Shown here: positions 17,992-27,440 of the stretch, piece by piece
How positions within the stretch are numbered: position 1 is the first letter of the stretch
Layout: every line of letters starts with the position of its first letter
Origin: Dissulfuribacter thermophilus
GTDB taxonomy: Bacteria; Desulfobacterota; Dissulfuribacteria; Dissulfuribacterales; Dissulfuribacteraceae
DNA length: 64,000 bases
Assembly (NCBI RefSeq): GCF_001687335.1
Contig: NZ_MAGO01000002.1
Coordinates: 62,001-126,000 of the forward strand
Direction: 5' to 3'
Translations under genes and position numbers: made by a program
Notes under the pieces: model-generated
Told to the model about the DNA's origin: nothing
The model's database searches: none
What the model saw: only the letters and a program-made list of their open reading frames with translations

Positions 17992-18892
17992 CCTAGATTC
18001 CTTTGATTTGAAGGGATATTTAAACGAACGAGCTAAGCTTGTTGAAGAATGGCTAGAGGCCAATCTTCCTACTCCCGTTGGTCCGCATGCACCACTTATT
18101 GAAGCCATGAGATACAGCGCCCTTTCTGGTGGGAAGAGAATCAGGCCCATTCTCCTCATGGCAGCTGTGGATGCAGTTGGTGGAAATGGTCCACAATACA
18201 TCGCAGCAGCATCTGCTATAGAATGCATCCATACATATAGCCTCATTCATGACGACCTACCTGCTATGGATGATGACGACTTGAGAAGAGGAAAACCTAC
18301 CTGTCATAAGGTATTTGGAGAGGCTATGGCAGTTCTCGCTGGAGATGGCCTTTTAAACTTTGCCTTTGAAATTCTCTCTAGAACTCATCTATACCCAGGT
18401 GTATCCGACCGCATCGTACTGGAAGTCATAAGAGTCATTGGAGAGGCCTCTGGAATAAATGGTATGGTAGGAGGGCAGGCTGCAGACGTACTCATGGAAG
18501 GTAAAGAGGTTGATGAGAAGACCCTAAACTTTATTCATACACACAAGACAGGGGCATTGATAAGGGCATCGTTGAGATCCGGTGCCCTCTTAGGTGGGGG
18601 AATGGGCGAAAAAGTGGAGGCTTTAACCCAATTTGGCTATTTCCTAGGCCTGCTTTTTCAGATAAAAGATGATCTATTAGACATAGAAGGTGACGAGAAG
18701 GTTGTGGGGAAACGCCTTGGAAAAGATGCCAAAATGAAAAAGGCAACCTACCCCAGCATCTATGGGATCGAGGCAACCAAAGAAAAAGCCAAAAGCCTTT
18801 TAGAACAAAGCCTTAATTTATTGAGTGACTTTGGGAAAGAGGCAGATCCACTACGCGCCATTGCCCAATATGTAGTGAACAGAACGAGGTAA
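17975..18892 (+). CDS. ispA: Farnesyl/geranyl diphosphate synthase (polyprenyl synthetase)
   Basis: 305 residues. The first aspartate-rich motif starts at Asp93 (DDLPAMDDDD, followed by LRRG) and the second is DDLLDIEGD near 225; GGKRIRP and the GQ.AD element are present. It condenses isopentenyl diphosphate with allylic diphosphates to make C15 (or C20) chains. It overlaps xseB and precedes dxs by 6 bp, the usual xseB-ispA-dxs operon. The exact chain length cannot be set with certainty. Confidence 0.94.
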   Translation: MNPPFNLDSFDLKGYLNERAKLVEEWLEANLPTPVGPHAPLIEAMRYSALSGGKRIRPILLMAAVDAVGGNGPQYIAAASAIECIHTYSLIHDDLPAMDDDDLRRGKPTCHKVFGEAMAVLAGDGLLNFAFEILSRTHLYPGVSDRIVLEVIRVIGEASGINGMVGGQAADVLMEGKEVDEKTLNFIHTHKTGALIRASLRSGALLGGGMGEKVEALTQFGYFLGLLFQIKDDLLDIEGDEKVVGKRLGKDAKMKKATYPSIYGIEATKEKAKSLLEQSLNLLSDFGKEADPLRAIAQYVVNRTR

Positions 18893-18898
18893 CAAAAA

Positions 18899-20767
18899 AT
18901 GCTTGAGCAGATTCAATCCCCACGGGACATTAAAAAATTAAATTTAAAGGATCTCAACACATTATCCAAAGAGATTAGAAAAAAAATAGTTGAGACCGTA
19001 TCTGTTACCGGGGGACATCTTGCCCCAAGCCTTGGAGTCGTAGAACTGACCCTTGCCATACACTACGTTTTCGATGCCCCGCTCGACAGAATTATTTGGG
19101 ACGTTGGACACCAGGCCTACGCACACAAGCTCATAACCGGCAGATATGAAAGCTTTCATACATTGAGACAATATGGAGGTATAAGCGGGTTTCCTAAAAG
19201 GAGTGAAAGCCCATATGACTGTCTGGATACCGGACACAGTTCCACCTCCATCTCAGCCGGTCTTGGAATGAGTACTGGCATTAGCCTTCAGAAAAAAAAT
19301 TCTAAAGTGGTAGTAGTCATAGGCGATGGCTCTATGACCGCAGGACTTGCCTTTGAGGGACTCAATAATGCTGGCCATCTAAAAAAGGACCTCATTGTAA
19401 TCTTAAACGACAATGAGATGTCTATTTCCCCCAATGTTGGGGCCCTATCATCATTTTTGAGTAGAAAGCTCACTGGCAGACTTGTTAGGAGGTTTAAGCA
19501 AGAACTTGAATCGTTTCTAAAGCGTTCAGAGGTAGGAGAGAATATCTGGGCAGTATTGAAGAGGAGTGAAGAGTCCTTAAAGGGCCTTTTTACCCCTGGA
19601 ATGCTCTTTGAAGCACTTCAATTTGACTACATCGGCCCCATTCCCGGACACAATATTGAAGTGCTCATTGAAACATTGAAAAATATAAAGGATCTGGATG
19701 GACCAATACTCCTACATGTCATAACGAAAAAGGGAAAAGGATATCCTCCAGCAGAACGACACCCTGAAAGATTTCATGGCACAGGCCCCTTTGATCCAAT
19801 AACCGGAGAACCCAAAAAACCCGCAAAAAAACTCCCACCAACCTATACAGAGGTCTTTTCAAATACGTTGGTAGAACTTGCAAAAGAAGACAAACGTATC
19901 TGTGCCATCACTGCTGCCATGCCCTCAGGCACAGGGCTCAAGAAATTTCAGGAAGAGATCCCTGAACGATTTTTCGATGTAGGCATTGCTGAACAGCATG
20001 CAGTCACCTTTGCAGCAGGTCTGGCCCTAGAAGGCTTAAAACCTGTATGTGCAATATATTCAACCTTTCTACAAAGGGCGTATGACCAGATAATTCACGA
20101 TGTATGCCTTACATCACTCCCAGTGGTGTTCGCTATAGACAGAGGGGGGCTTGTTGGAGATGATGGCCCAACCCATCATGGTGCCTTTGATCTGTCATTT
20201 TTGAGAGCCGTTCCCAACCTCGTAATTATGGCCCCAAAGGATGAAAATGAATTGAGACACATGCTTTACACAGGCTTCAAGTTGGATTGCCCTGTGGCCA
20301 TAAGGTATCCCAGAGGAAGAGGACTGGGGGTCGACCTTGAAAAAGACTTCAAGACCCTTGAGTGTGGTAAAGCGGAAGTCATCGAGGATGGCAATGACGT
20401 AACAATAATAGCAGTAGGACACCACGTTCAAACTGCGCTCACTGCCAGAAAGATCCTATTAAAGGATGGATTTAGGCCAACAGTCATTAATGCGCGATTT
20501 GTAAAGCCAATTGACGAAGATCTAATCATCCATTACGCCAAGATGACCGGCCATGTAATCACCATTGAAGAAAATGCCCTCATAGGAGGCTTTGGTTCCG
20601 CTGTTTCCGAACTTCTCATGGACAAAGACGTTTCTGAGGTTAAAATGAGGCGCCTTGGTCTTCCAGACAGATTCATAGAACACGGAGACCAATCTATCCT
20701 AAGGGAGACGCTGGGTCTGGATGCCAGATCCTTGGCGTCTGCAGCTAGGGAACTCCTGAGGAAGTAG
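18899..20767 (+). CDS. dxs: 1-deoxy-D-xylulose-5-phosphate synthase
   Basis: 622 residues, normal length. It catalyses the first step of the MEP pathway from pyruvate and glyceraldehyde 3-phosphate with thiamine diphosphate. Visible: the N-terminal SVTGGHLAPSLGVVELT, DTGHSSTSISAGLG, the ThDP motif GDGSMTAG....NN, the central pyrimidine domain with DVGIAEQHAV, and the C-terminal transketolase domain. dxr of the same pathway is at 25396-26562 on the other strand. Confidence 0.97.
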   Translation: MLEQIQSPRDIKKLNLKDLNTLSKEIRKKIVETVSVTGGHLAPSLGVVELTLAIHYVFDAPLDRIIWDVGHQAYAHKLITGRYESFHTLRQYGGISGFPKRSESPYDCLDTGHSSTSISAGLGMSTGISLQKKNSKVVVVIGDGSMTAGLAFEGLNNAGHLKKDLIVILNDNEMSISPNVGALSSFLSRKLTGRLVRRFKQELESFLKRSEVGENIWAVLKRSEESLKGLFTPGMLFEALQFDYIGPIPGHNIEVLIETLKNIKDLDGPILLHVITKKGKGYPPAERHPERFHGTGPFDPITGEPKKPAKKLPPTYTEVFSNTLVELAKEDKRICAITAAMPSGTGLKKFQEEIPERFFDVGIAEQHAVTFAAGLALEGLKPVCAIYSTFLQRAYDQIIHDVCLTSLPVVFAIDRGGLVGDDGPTHHGAFDLSFLRAVPNLVIMAPKDENELRHMLYTGFKLDCPVAIRYPRGRGLGVDLEKDFKTLECGKAEVIEDGNDVTIIAVGHHVQTALTARKILLKDGFRPTVINARFVKPIDEDLIIHYAKMTGHVITIEENALIGGFGSAVSELLMDKDVSEVKMRRLGLPDRFIEHGDQSILRETLGLDARSLASAARELLRK

Positions 20768-20783
20768 AGAGCTTTTTCTTAGA

Positions 20784-21641
20784 ATGGACAGGAAAAATCT
20801 GCGTAAAAATGACAGCTGGATCTTGGCCCTTGACCTCTTGAGACAACCGATCTGGCCCCTAATTAGGCTTGCTCATATGCTATTTTTAGCAGGAGGTTAT
20901 GACGCCCCAAAGGATTTAATCAATGATTTACCATCCCCTTTGGATACCGGCTCCCTAGTCTACGAAAACCCTAAAGAAAGGCTTTACAACTACTTGGATA
21001 TATTGGAACCACTCGTTTTAGGTAAGATTCCCACCCAAAAAATTTTGGGAAATGATTCAGAAGAGTTGGATCCCATTGAAACATCCCTAATTTTTTACCA
21101 TCAAAAGGTACTGGAAAGAGAACTTGAGACCATCAACAGTCTTTTGTGCGGCCCATGTAACTGTCACCTTTGTTGTATTGGCCCAGGTGCTCACGATAAA
21201 AATCTCTTTTTTGAGATCCCTTTAAGAAAAGACGAATTGAGCCTCTTTAATGTAGATGTCATATCCACTCAGGCCTCAAAATCCATGAGTCCATATGATG
21301 ACAATTCCTTACTCATCAATGGGGTCCCCTTTTTCGAACTGGGGCCAATAATTATCGAATGGAAAAGAGGCCATAGCCTTATCCTTTCAAGGGAATCCAT
21401 TTGTCCAAATCTCGATGCTTCCCTTGGATGCAAAGTCTACTCAAAAAGACCGATAACCTGTAGAAGACCCCAGATATTTGCATATGTAATCGAGGAGAAT
21501 TCAAAATCAGGGACCTTTCAATTCCAAGGGAAACTCCTGGCAATACTTGATTGTCCATATGTCCCAGAGCTCAGACAAGAAATACATCAATACGCCTCAC
21601 TCAACGAACTAGATGTCATCCTCACAAAAAATCGTTGTTAA
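20784..21641 (+). CDS. YkgJ-like zinc/iron-chelating cysteine protein
   Basis: 285 residues. A cysteine cluster at 122, 125, 127, 130 and 131 (CGPCNCHLCC) and a second group C207, C216 and C226 in a Y-KRP-TCR context match the YkgJ/CxxCxxCC family thought to bind Fe-S clusters or zinc. The N-terminal third has hydrophobic helical stretches but no clear signal peptide. It follows dxs by 16 bp and is probably cotranscribed. Its function is not known; link to the iron-sulfur enzymes of the MEP pathway is possible but only inference. Confidence 0.65.
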   Translation: MDRKNLRKNDSWILALDLLRQPIWPLIRLAHMLFLAGGYDAPKDLINDLPSPLDTGSLVYENPKERLYNYLDILEPLVLGKIPTQKILGNDSEELDPIETSLIFYHQKVLERELETINSLLCGPCNCHLCCIGPGAHDKNLFFEIPLRKDELSLFNVDVISTQASKSMSPYDDNSLLINGVPFFELGPIIIEWKRGHSLILSRESICPNLDASLGCKVYSKRPITCRRPQIFAYVIEENSKSGTFQFQGKLLAILDCPYVPELRQEIHQYASLNELDVILTKNRC

Positions 21642-21647
21642 TTGGGG

Positions 21648-21675
21648 TTGACATTTTAGTATTGATTCTTATTTT
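21648..21675 (+). promoter_or_regulatory. Possible sigma-70 promoter ahead of the small cysteine ORF
   Basis: TTGACA at 21648-21653 and TATTTT at 21670-21675, spaced by 16 bases, lie about 70 bp before the ATG at 21744. Confidence 0.4.
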
Positions 21676-21743
21676 CATGTAAGCTACTTTTTTTCACAAA
21701 AAAAATAAACAAGAATAAAAAACTGAGTAGGAAGGTAGGAAAA

Positions 21744-21893
21744 ATGCAGTGTCTTAAAAATCCAAATCGCCCAACTCAGCCAGCAATTTGTGCTAATTGT
21801 AGGAGAAAGTGTGAAAAGGCCGGGAAAAATAGACGCTATCAGACATTTCTAAAGGCAGCCTTAACCAAAAACGAAAAGGCAAGTGGGCAATAA
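21744..21893 (+). CDS. Small cysteine-containing protein of 49 residues, unrecognised
   Basis: ATG at 21744 is preceded by GGAAGGTAGGAAAA, a strong ribosome site. The product has Cys3 and a C16-x2-C19-x3-C23 group inside a basic context (ANCRRKCEKAGK), and a lysine-rich tail. This could bind a metal or a nucleic acid. I do not recognise a family. It has its own candidate promoter and converges on the DUF3334 gene, whose stop is 7 bp away. Confidence 0.55.
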   Translation: MQCLKNPNRPTQPAICANCRRKCEKAGKNRRYQTFLKAALTKNEKASGQ

Positions 21894-21899
21894 TCGACA

Positions 21900-22538
21900 T
21901 TATGAATACTGTTCTATTAGGGCGTCTATATCAAGGTCTGATCCACCCTGATTGGAGGAGTTTCGCTCCTTCAAATGGTTGTTTTGTGCTTCAAAGTCCT
22001 CTAGTCTTATAAATTCTGTCTGTTCCATATTCATTTCAACGTAAAATGCACTATTGTTTTCGGTCTTAAATGAGAGCCTCCTACATACTGGCCTATCCAA
22101 CATCGTAGCAATACTCATGGTGATTGCAGAACTAATTGTTATGGCCTTAGGCTGGTTGTTGGAGGCGCTCAGACCATACTCTTCTTCAACCATCCTCCTG
22201 GCAGTACCTATGATTTGATTTACCATTTCACCAATGAAGTTTACCACCTCATCTGCATCATAATCTTGTGCCATCTCCTCTTGGGGAAGTCCCATAAAGG
22301 ACATGGCCTTTTGGTATAGCTCCAATGCTGCTTCAGCAGAAAAGTTCATTATAAATAGGCCTGAATAGTCACCTGAAAATTGCACAAAGCATCCGAGATC
22401 GGGCTTGAGACTGATATTTGGAACGTTCTGAATCGTTGGCGAATATCTAATCTTTGAGCCTGTATTCTGCTCGAGGACATGTTTGACTGCATTACAGCAA
22501 ATTTGGGCAACCCTATTTATGGTCTTGACCTTAGGCAT
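21900..22538 (-). CDS. DUF3334 / CheX-like protein
   Basis: 212 residues from ATG 22538 (an upstream in-frame start would overlap the zinc-ribbon gene). The order of strands and the E..N-G-MVNQI-G-A motif (VNFIGEMVNQIIGTAR, near 105-120) fit the CheC/CheX/FliY-like fold; the family as a whole is DUF3334. CheX proteins dephosphorylate CheY, but the catalytic E-x2-N pair should be checked before a phosphatase role is claimed. No chemotaxis genes are in the window. It closes the long rpsB operon. Confidence 0.65.
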   Translation of the reverse strand: MPKVKTINRVAQICCNAVKHVLEQNTGSKIRYSPTIQNVPNISLKPDLGCFVQFSGDYSGLFIMNFSAEAALELYQKAMSFMGLPQEEMAQDYDADEVVNFIGEMVNQIIGTARRMVEEEYGLSASNNQPKAITISSAITMSIATMLDRPVCRRLSFKTENNSAFYVEMNMEQTEFIRLEDFEAQNNHLKERNSSNQGGSDLDIDALIEQYS

Positions 22539-22545
22539 ACTACAA

Positions 22546-22791
22546 TTAGTTTCCTTTCCAATCTTCAAAGTCGTCTTGCCAGTGTCTCCGTTCCTTGACA
22601 AAGGCCCATACCAGGGTAACAACGCCACCCAATACTACCCCTATGGAGCCAGCCAAAACCCAAGAAGGAACCTGACACTGGGCCTTAGTGGATGAGCCGG
22701 CGTCATTTAGCTCACGATGACAGTATCGGCACACAATGGCCTCTCGTTTAATCTTTTCTTTACAGTAGGGGCAAAGTTTTGTACTCTTCAT
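22546..22791 (-). CDS. Small zinc-ribbon membrane protein
   Basis: 81 residues. A zinc ribbon (C7-x2-C10 and C21-x2-C24) at the N-terminus is followed by one membrane helix (about 42-64) and a charged tail. The ATG overlaps the sfsA stop (ATGA). Function is unknown. Confidence 0.75.
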   Translation of the reverse strand: MKSTKLCPYCKEKIKREAIVCRYCHRELNDAGSSTKAQCQVPSWVLAGSIGVVLGGVVTLVWAFVKERRHWQDDFEDWKGN

Positions 22792-23546
22792 AAAATACCT
22801 CCCAGGAGCCTTATTTCTTCAGTATATACAAACCAGCCCCTTTGAAAACATATCTTTTTTATAAATATCCATACACCACCTTTTACACATTCCAATAAGG
22901 CCCTAGAGAAATCCGGATCTGTTTTAAAATTAGGAGAAAAGGCCCTGGCATCCGGCCTAAAGACGAGAAAAAGTATGGCTGCCTTTCCGCCGCTACTGAC
23001 AATCTCATTGAGTTCCTCTACATGCCGTCTTCCTCTAGAGGTAGGAGCATCTGGAAATAATGCAACACCATCTCCATTGGCAAGGGTACATCCCTTGACT
23101 TCGAGCATACAGCTAGAGCCGTCCTTGAGTTGAACCATATAGTCAAATCTCGTACCGTGGCCATACTTCACCTCAGGGACAAGGCTTACCAATGATTCAA
23201 AAGGGGACAATTTAGGGTCCAAAAGTATTGTCTGAGATATTGGTCTATGAAGCGAAGAGTTTACAAGTATCCAATGTTTTTTATGTTGGGCAAACATCAA
23301 ATCAAATCTGGTCTTTCGCCCCTTTGTCTCTTTTGCAGGTGTAATGAGGACCTTGTTTCCAGGATATAAGAGCTCTTTAAGCCTTCCTGGATCATGAATA
23401 TGACACTTCACCAGATTCCCGTTATAGTCTACGATTCCGAGGAATCTATTGGGTCTTTCTTTGAAGATTGCCTGATCTAGTGGCCTATCAAAGGGAAGTA
23501 ATCGATGCCCCTTACCCTGATTCAAAGATCTCTTCTCCAATGCCAA
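22788..23546 (-). CDS. sfsA: SfsA-family protein (sugar fermentation stimulation protein homolog)
   Basis: 252 residues in the longest form, with TTG at 23546 overlapping tsaB; a TTG at 23525 after GGAG is an equally good start. The core has the family's RFLGIVDYNG, CHIHDPGRLKELL, DLM...HW-LVN, and EVKGCTL (a PD-(D/E)xK-like nuclease residue set) with DAPT-RGRRHVEEL. SfsA is proposed to bind DNA and act in sugar metabolism regulation; a nuclease fold suggests an enzymatic role. It lies downstream of tsaB. Confidence 0.92.
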   Translation of the reverse strand: MALEKRSLNQGKGHRLLPFDRPLDQAIFKERPNRFLGIVDYNGNLVKCHIHDPGRLKELLYPGNKVLITPAKETKGRKTRFDLMFAQHKKHWILVNSSLHRPISQTILLDPKLSPFESLVSLVPEVKYGHGTRFDYMVQLKDGSSCMLEVKGCTLANGDGVALFPDAPTSRGRRHVEELNEIVSSGGKAAILFLVFRPDARAFSPNFKTDPDFSRALLECVKGGVWIFIKKICFQRGWFVYTEEIRLLGGIL

Positions 23547-24246
23547 ATCTTTTTATTTCCGCATCTGAAGGCCTCAGATAAAGAGGATCCAATTCATGAG
23601 GCAATTGACCCTTGGGATCTTGCAATAGCTTCCTCATGCCCAAGATTCCAATTAGGCCAGGCCTTACGGGCTTGACAGTATTTTTGAAAAGCGTGACAGT
23701 ATCAAAACCTAAAGATTTTATTAAACTTTCGAACAAATCGCCATACTGCCTTAGGCCATCTCCCAACAAGATGCACTTTTCACCCCTTGGCAGCCTTTCA
23801 ACCAATAGCTCTGGTCTGATTGCAAGATAAGGACTAATTCGCCTGGGCCCATGTTCTGTCATTTTATAAATGGCAGTAAATACCTGTCGCTTTTTAGCAT
23901 CTATAATGGGGCAAATGAGCGTATTAAGCTCACATATCACGTCTTCTACAATCGCATCTAATGAGGGCACGCCAACTATTGGTATCCCCATGGAAAATGC
24001 TATTGCCTTGGAGGAAGCAACCCCGATCCTTAGACCTGTAAAGCTTCCAGGTCCTATACCAACGGCCACTGCATCCACAGATGAAAAAGTGAGTTCAGTG
24101 AGATCCAGGGCATTGTGTATCGCGGGGACAAGGCTCTTTGAATAGGTGGCCATTATGTTGAAGGAAAGCTCCAAACGTATCTCTTGATCTTCAACAATGG
24201 CCACCCCGCCCACTCTTTGAGAAGTATCAATGGCTAAGACAAGCAT
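23512..24246 (-). CDS. tsaB: tRNA threonylcarbamoyladenosine biosynthesis protein TsaB
   Basis: 244 residues, an ASKHA-fold (HSP70-actin) pseudo-kinase. The start LVLAIDTSQRVGGVAIV and the GIGPGSFTGLRIG block are diagnostic. TsaB scaffolds TsaD and TsaE in making t6A37 of ANN-decoding tRNAs. It is 27 bp downstream of rseP and overlaps sfsA; a repeat end lies in the gap. Confidence 0.95.
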   Translation of the reverse strand: MLVLAIDTSQRVGGVAIVEDQEIRLELSFNIMATYSKSLVPAIHNALDLTELTFSSVDAVAVGIGPGSFTGLRIGVASSKAIAFSMGIPIVGVPSLDAIVEDVICELNTLICPIIDAKKRQVFTAIYKMTEHGPRRISPYLAIRPELLVERLPRGEKCILLGDGLRQYGDLFESLIKSLGFDTVTLFKNTVKPVRPGLIGILGMRKLLQDPKGQLPHELDPLYLRPSDAEIKRFGIGEEIFESG

Positions 24247-24250
24247 CTGA

Positions 24251-24272
24251 TTTTGCCGTGCAGGATTTTAGG
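24251..24272. repeat. Single end of the palindromic repeat family between tsaB and rseP
   Basis: TTTTGCCGTGCAGGATTTTA then GG is, in reverse, nearly identical to the ends at 17469 and 62571 (ACCTAAATCCTGCACGGC then AAAA), with one extra A. It fills the gap between tsaB and the rseP stop codon. Confidence 0.6.
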
Positions 24273-24273
24273 T

Positions 24274-25368
24274 CTAAGGCTTCAATGGATTTGGAGCCAA
24301 GCCCAATAACCTCAAAATATCATTATAAAAGACAATGAACATAAGGGTGCCGAGGATAAAAAAACCAATCCTTTGGGCAAACTCCATCTGTCTCATTGTC
24401 AGGGGCCTTCCGATGACTGCCTCTATTAGATAGAAAAAGAGGTGTCCTCCATCAAGCACTGGGATAGGCAATAGATTCAAAAAACCAAGATTGATACTCA
24501 AAAGGGCCATGAAATAAAATAGATTTAAAAGTCCAAGCTCTGCCTGTTGACCAGCCATCTGGGCAATAAGAATTGGCCCACCAAGACTCGAAAGGGGAAC
24601 AGTCCGCTCGAATATCTTCAAGAATCCTTTCACAGTCAAGGCTATGAGGTCCCATGTCCTCTCAAAAGCAAGGAGAGTCCCTTTTATTGGATTGACGTTT
24701 TCAACTCTCAGGTTACCAGCAGCCGTAACACCTATGAGGGGTACCTTAACCTCTTCTCCAAATACATTTTTTACAGTATTGATCTTTGGAGTTACAGTGA
24801 TTGAAAATTGTTGGCCACCCCTTTCAACAACTAGCTTAAGCGGCCTTTCTCCCATAGATTTGATCTTCTCTGAGACCTCTTCCCATGTATCAATGGGAAT
24901 ATCATTTATCATCAAAATCTTGTCTCCTGGCTTCAGACCAGCAGCCATGGCTGGGGAATCCGGGGTAACTTCTCCAATTACTGGGAGGAGAACCGGATTT
25001 CCATATAATACCAATATGAAGAAAAATACCACCCAAGCAAACAAAAAGTTGCTAAGGGGACCTGCTGCAACTATAAGAGCCCTCTGCCACACAGGACGAT
25101 GGGAAAAAGAACCTGGCAAATCCTTTGGAGACACCTCTTCATCAGGCTGTTCCCCAAGCATCTTCACAAATCCACCTAAAGGGAAAAGTGATATGCAATA
25201 ATCTGTTCCATTTTTTATTATGCCAAAAATCCTTGGACCAAACCCAATGGAAAACTTGAGCACCCTTACACCAAAGCCCCTTGCTACTAGGAAATGCCCA
25301 AGTTCGTGGACCAGTATGAGACCGCTAAGGACTAGTATAAAAGCCCAAATGGTAGTTATCATAGACAA
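24274..25368 (-). CDS. rseP: Site-2 metalloprotease RseP
   Basis: 364 residues. The zinc site HELGH is at 21-25 in the first membrane helix, a PDZ domain occupies about 120-200 (VTPDSPAMAAGLKPGD), and the second metal motif LPIPVLDGGHLF is near 310. It performs intramembrane cleavage of anti-sigma factors and clears signal peptides. The gene follows dxr by 27 bp, the usual order after cdsA-dxr. One PDZ domain is visible; E. coli RseP has two. Confidence 0.96.
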   Translation of the reverse strand: MSMITTIWAFILVLSGLILVHELGHFLVARGFGVRVLKFSIGFGPRIFGIIKNGTDYCISLFPLGGFVKMLGEQPDEEVSPKDLPGSFSHRPVWQRALIVAAGPLSNFLFAWVVFFFILVLYGNPVLLPVIGEVTPDSPAMAAGLKPGDKILMINDIPIDTWEEVSEKIKSMGERPLKLVVERGGQQFSITVTPKINTVKNVFGEEVKVPLIGVTAAGNLRVENVNPIKGTLLAFERTWDLIALTVKGFLKIFERTVPLSSLGGPILIAQMAGQQAELGLLNLFYFMALLSINLGFLNLLPIPVLDGGHLFFYLIEAVIGRPLTMRQMEFAQRIGFFILGTLMFIVFYNDILRLLGLAPNPLKP

Positions 25369-25395
25369 TATCCTCCAAATTATACGGTGTACAGT

Positions 25396-26562
25396 TTAGC
25401 TCTCAGTTCTTCCAATCATATCTTCAGCATAAAGTCTTGCGAGGCTATCCCAATAAAGAATTTCATCCAGACTCTTACAGTCTCGCTGTTCTATTTTCTC
25501 AAGCACACCGCTTACTACCTTTTGAATTGCTCCAAACCTTATACGTCGCGCAAGATATGCCTCTACTGCCAATTCATTTGCAGCATTCAAGGCTACAGAG
25601 TAGCTACCTCCCCTTTTTGCCGCTTCATAGCCCAATCTTAGGAGGGGAAACCTCTCAAAATCTGGCTGCTCAAAGGTAAGTCTTGCTATATCTGTAAATG
25701 ATACCCTTTTTACCTCTAATGCAAGTCGTTCAGGCCAGGATAGGGCATATGCAATGGGGATCCTCATATCAGGACTTCCTAACTGGGCCATTATTGCCCC
25801 ATCCTTAAATTCTACCATGGAATGGACAATACTCTGCCTATGGATCAGCACCTTTATCTTTTCTACATCCACATCAAAAAGCCACCTTGCCTCTATGACC
25901 TCTAGCCCTTTATTCATCATTGTAGCAGAATCTACTGTAATTTTCGCCCCCATAGACCAATTTGGGTGATTTAGAGCATCTTCTACTCTGGCATTCTCCA
26001 TTTCCTCTAGAGAACGATCCCAAAATGGCCCACCTGATGCGGTGAGGATAATATTGTGGATTTTTGCCTTATCCTCTCCGTTCAGACACTGAAAGACCGC
26101 TGAATGTTCGCTATCTACTGGAAATATTTGAGCACCTGTCCTCTTTGCAATGCTCATTACCAATTCGCCGCCAATAACCAAGGACTCCTTATTGGCGAGA
26201 GCTACTGTCTTTCCTGCTTCAACTGCAGATATTGTAGGGATGAGACCAGCTGCCCCAACCATTGATGAGACCACTATGTCGGCCTCGTTCATCGAGGCAA
26301 GGGTCTTATAGCCCTCTTTTCCCCAAAGGAGCTCGCAACCTGTCTCCTTGAATTGGGCCTCATATCCCCTGAAACTCTCTTCAAACATTAGACAACAATA
26401 TTTCGGTCTGAATTTGCGGGCCTGTTCAAGGAGGAGTTCTGTATTTTTCGCTGCAGCCAACCCTAAGACATTAAACCTTTCAGGAAATGCTTCAATGACC
26501 TGTAGGGTATTTTGGCCAATTGAACCAGTAGAGCCCAAAATTACTATATTTTTTCTACTCAT
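25396..26562 (-). CDS. dxr: 1-deoxy-D-xylulose 5-phosphate reductoisomerase
   Basis: 388 residues of normal length. The NADPH-binding opening ILGSTGSIGQNTL, ANKESLVIGGEL, PVDSEHSAVFQCL, TASGGPFW and NHPNWSMG (metal and substrate residues) are all intact. It forms 2-C-methyl-D-erythritol 4-phosphate, the committed step of the MEP pathway. Start ATG abuts the cdsA stop. Confidence 0.97.
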   Translation of the reverse strand: MSRKNIVILGSTGSIGQNTLQVIEAFPERFNVLGLAAAKNTELLLEQARKFRPKYCCLMFEESFRGYEAQFKETGCELLWGKEGYKTLASMNEADIVVSSMVGAAGLIPTISAVEAGKTVALANKESLVIGGELVMSIAKRTGAQIFPVDSEHSAVFQCLNGEDKAKIHNIILTASGGPFWDRSLEEMENARVEDALNHPNWSMGAKITVDSATMMNKGLEVIEARWLFDVDVEKIKVLIHRQSIVHSMVEFKDGAIMAQLGSPDMRIPIAYALSWPERLALEVKRVSFTDIARLTFEQPDFERFPLLRLGYEAAKRGGSYSVALNAANELAVEAYLARRIRFGAIQKVVSGVLEKIEQRDCKSLDEILYWDSLARLYAEDMIGRTES

Positions 26563-27366
26563 CTAAAATATCCTGAGAACAGAATACAAAAGGGGTGCAG
26601 AAAATATCACACCATCAAACCTATCCAAAAATCCTCCGTGGCCTGGAAGCAGTCTTCCAGAATCCTTGATTCCAAAAGAACGCTTTAAAATGCTTTCAAA
26701 AAGATCTCCCATCTGGGCTATCACCCCAATGAGACCTGCTAAGAAGACCGTAAATAAGGTAAAGTCTTCTGGATTAAAGTAATACATAAATAGAGTTCCT
26801 GCAAAAATGGAACCTAAAAGACCACCTATTGCACCTTCCCACGTCTTTTTAGGACTGACCCTTGGGGCAAGTTTATGAGTTCCCAGAGATTTTCCAACAA
26901 AATATGCCAAAATATCACCAGCAAAAACCGTGATCAAAAGAAATACTATGTATTCCCTGCCCTTTTCCATACTTCTAATGGAAATAAATGAAAACAAAAA
27001 GAGTCCAACATAGTTCAAACCCAAAAAGTATGAAGAAGCCTTGTTAAAAGCCGCCCTTAGGTCAGTGGTCATTATTGCCAATATAAAAGCACAAAGGGCG
27101 TACCAATAGGCCCAATTGAGATAGTCTTGAAAAATGCCTGAAGTTACCCAAATGACCAGTGGTAAGAATCCAAGGAGAACATAGAGGATTTTACCAAAAA
27201 ATTTCAATTCCAAACTATCAGGATCTATAACGCCCAAAAATTCAGCCCAAAAGGCCGTACCTAAAAGGATAGAGAGCAAAAAAAATAATACACTCCCTCC
27301 AAACCAAATTGTCCCAAAAAAAATTGGGCCAAGAGTAAGGGCAGTTATTATCCTCTTCAATAACAT
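26563..27366 (-). CDS. cdsA: Phosphatidate cytidylyltransferase
   Basis: 267 residues from the ATG at 27366, which begins LLKRIITALTLGP; a longer form starting at 27420 adds 18 residues of no family likeness. About eight membrane helices. The signature SPKKTWEGAIGG and later GDLFESILKRSFGIKDSG...PGHGG-LDR-D are intact. It makes CDP-diacylglycerol for phospholipid synthesis. Neighbours are uppS upstream and dxr downstream. Confidence 0.95.
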   Translation of the reverse strand: MLLKRIITALTLGPIFFGTIWFGGSVLFFLLSILLGTAFWAEFLGVIDPDSLELKFFGKILYVLLGFLPLVIWVTSGIFQDYLNWAYWYALCAFILAIMTTDLRAAFNKASSYFLGLNYVGLFLFSFISIRSMEKGREYIVFLLITVFAGDILAYFVGKSLGTHKLAPRVSPKKTWEGAIGGLLGSIFAGTLFMYYFNPEDFTLFTVFLAGLIGVIAQMGDLFESILKRSFGIKDSGRLLPGHGGFLDRFDGVIFSAPLLYSVLRIF

Positions 27367-27440
27367 CTTTTTAAAAAACTCCTCACAAGGTAGGTATAGG
27401 GCATGATATTGAAAAAACAAGTGAGTTGTAGGTTACCCAA

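Noticed and set aside
24644-25201. 185-residue frame antisense to rseP
   Set aside because: It mirrors conserved rseP codons and has no ribosome site or recognisable domain.
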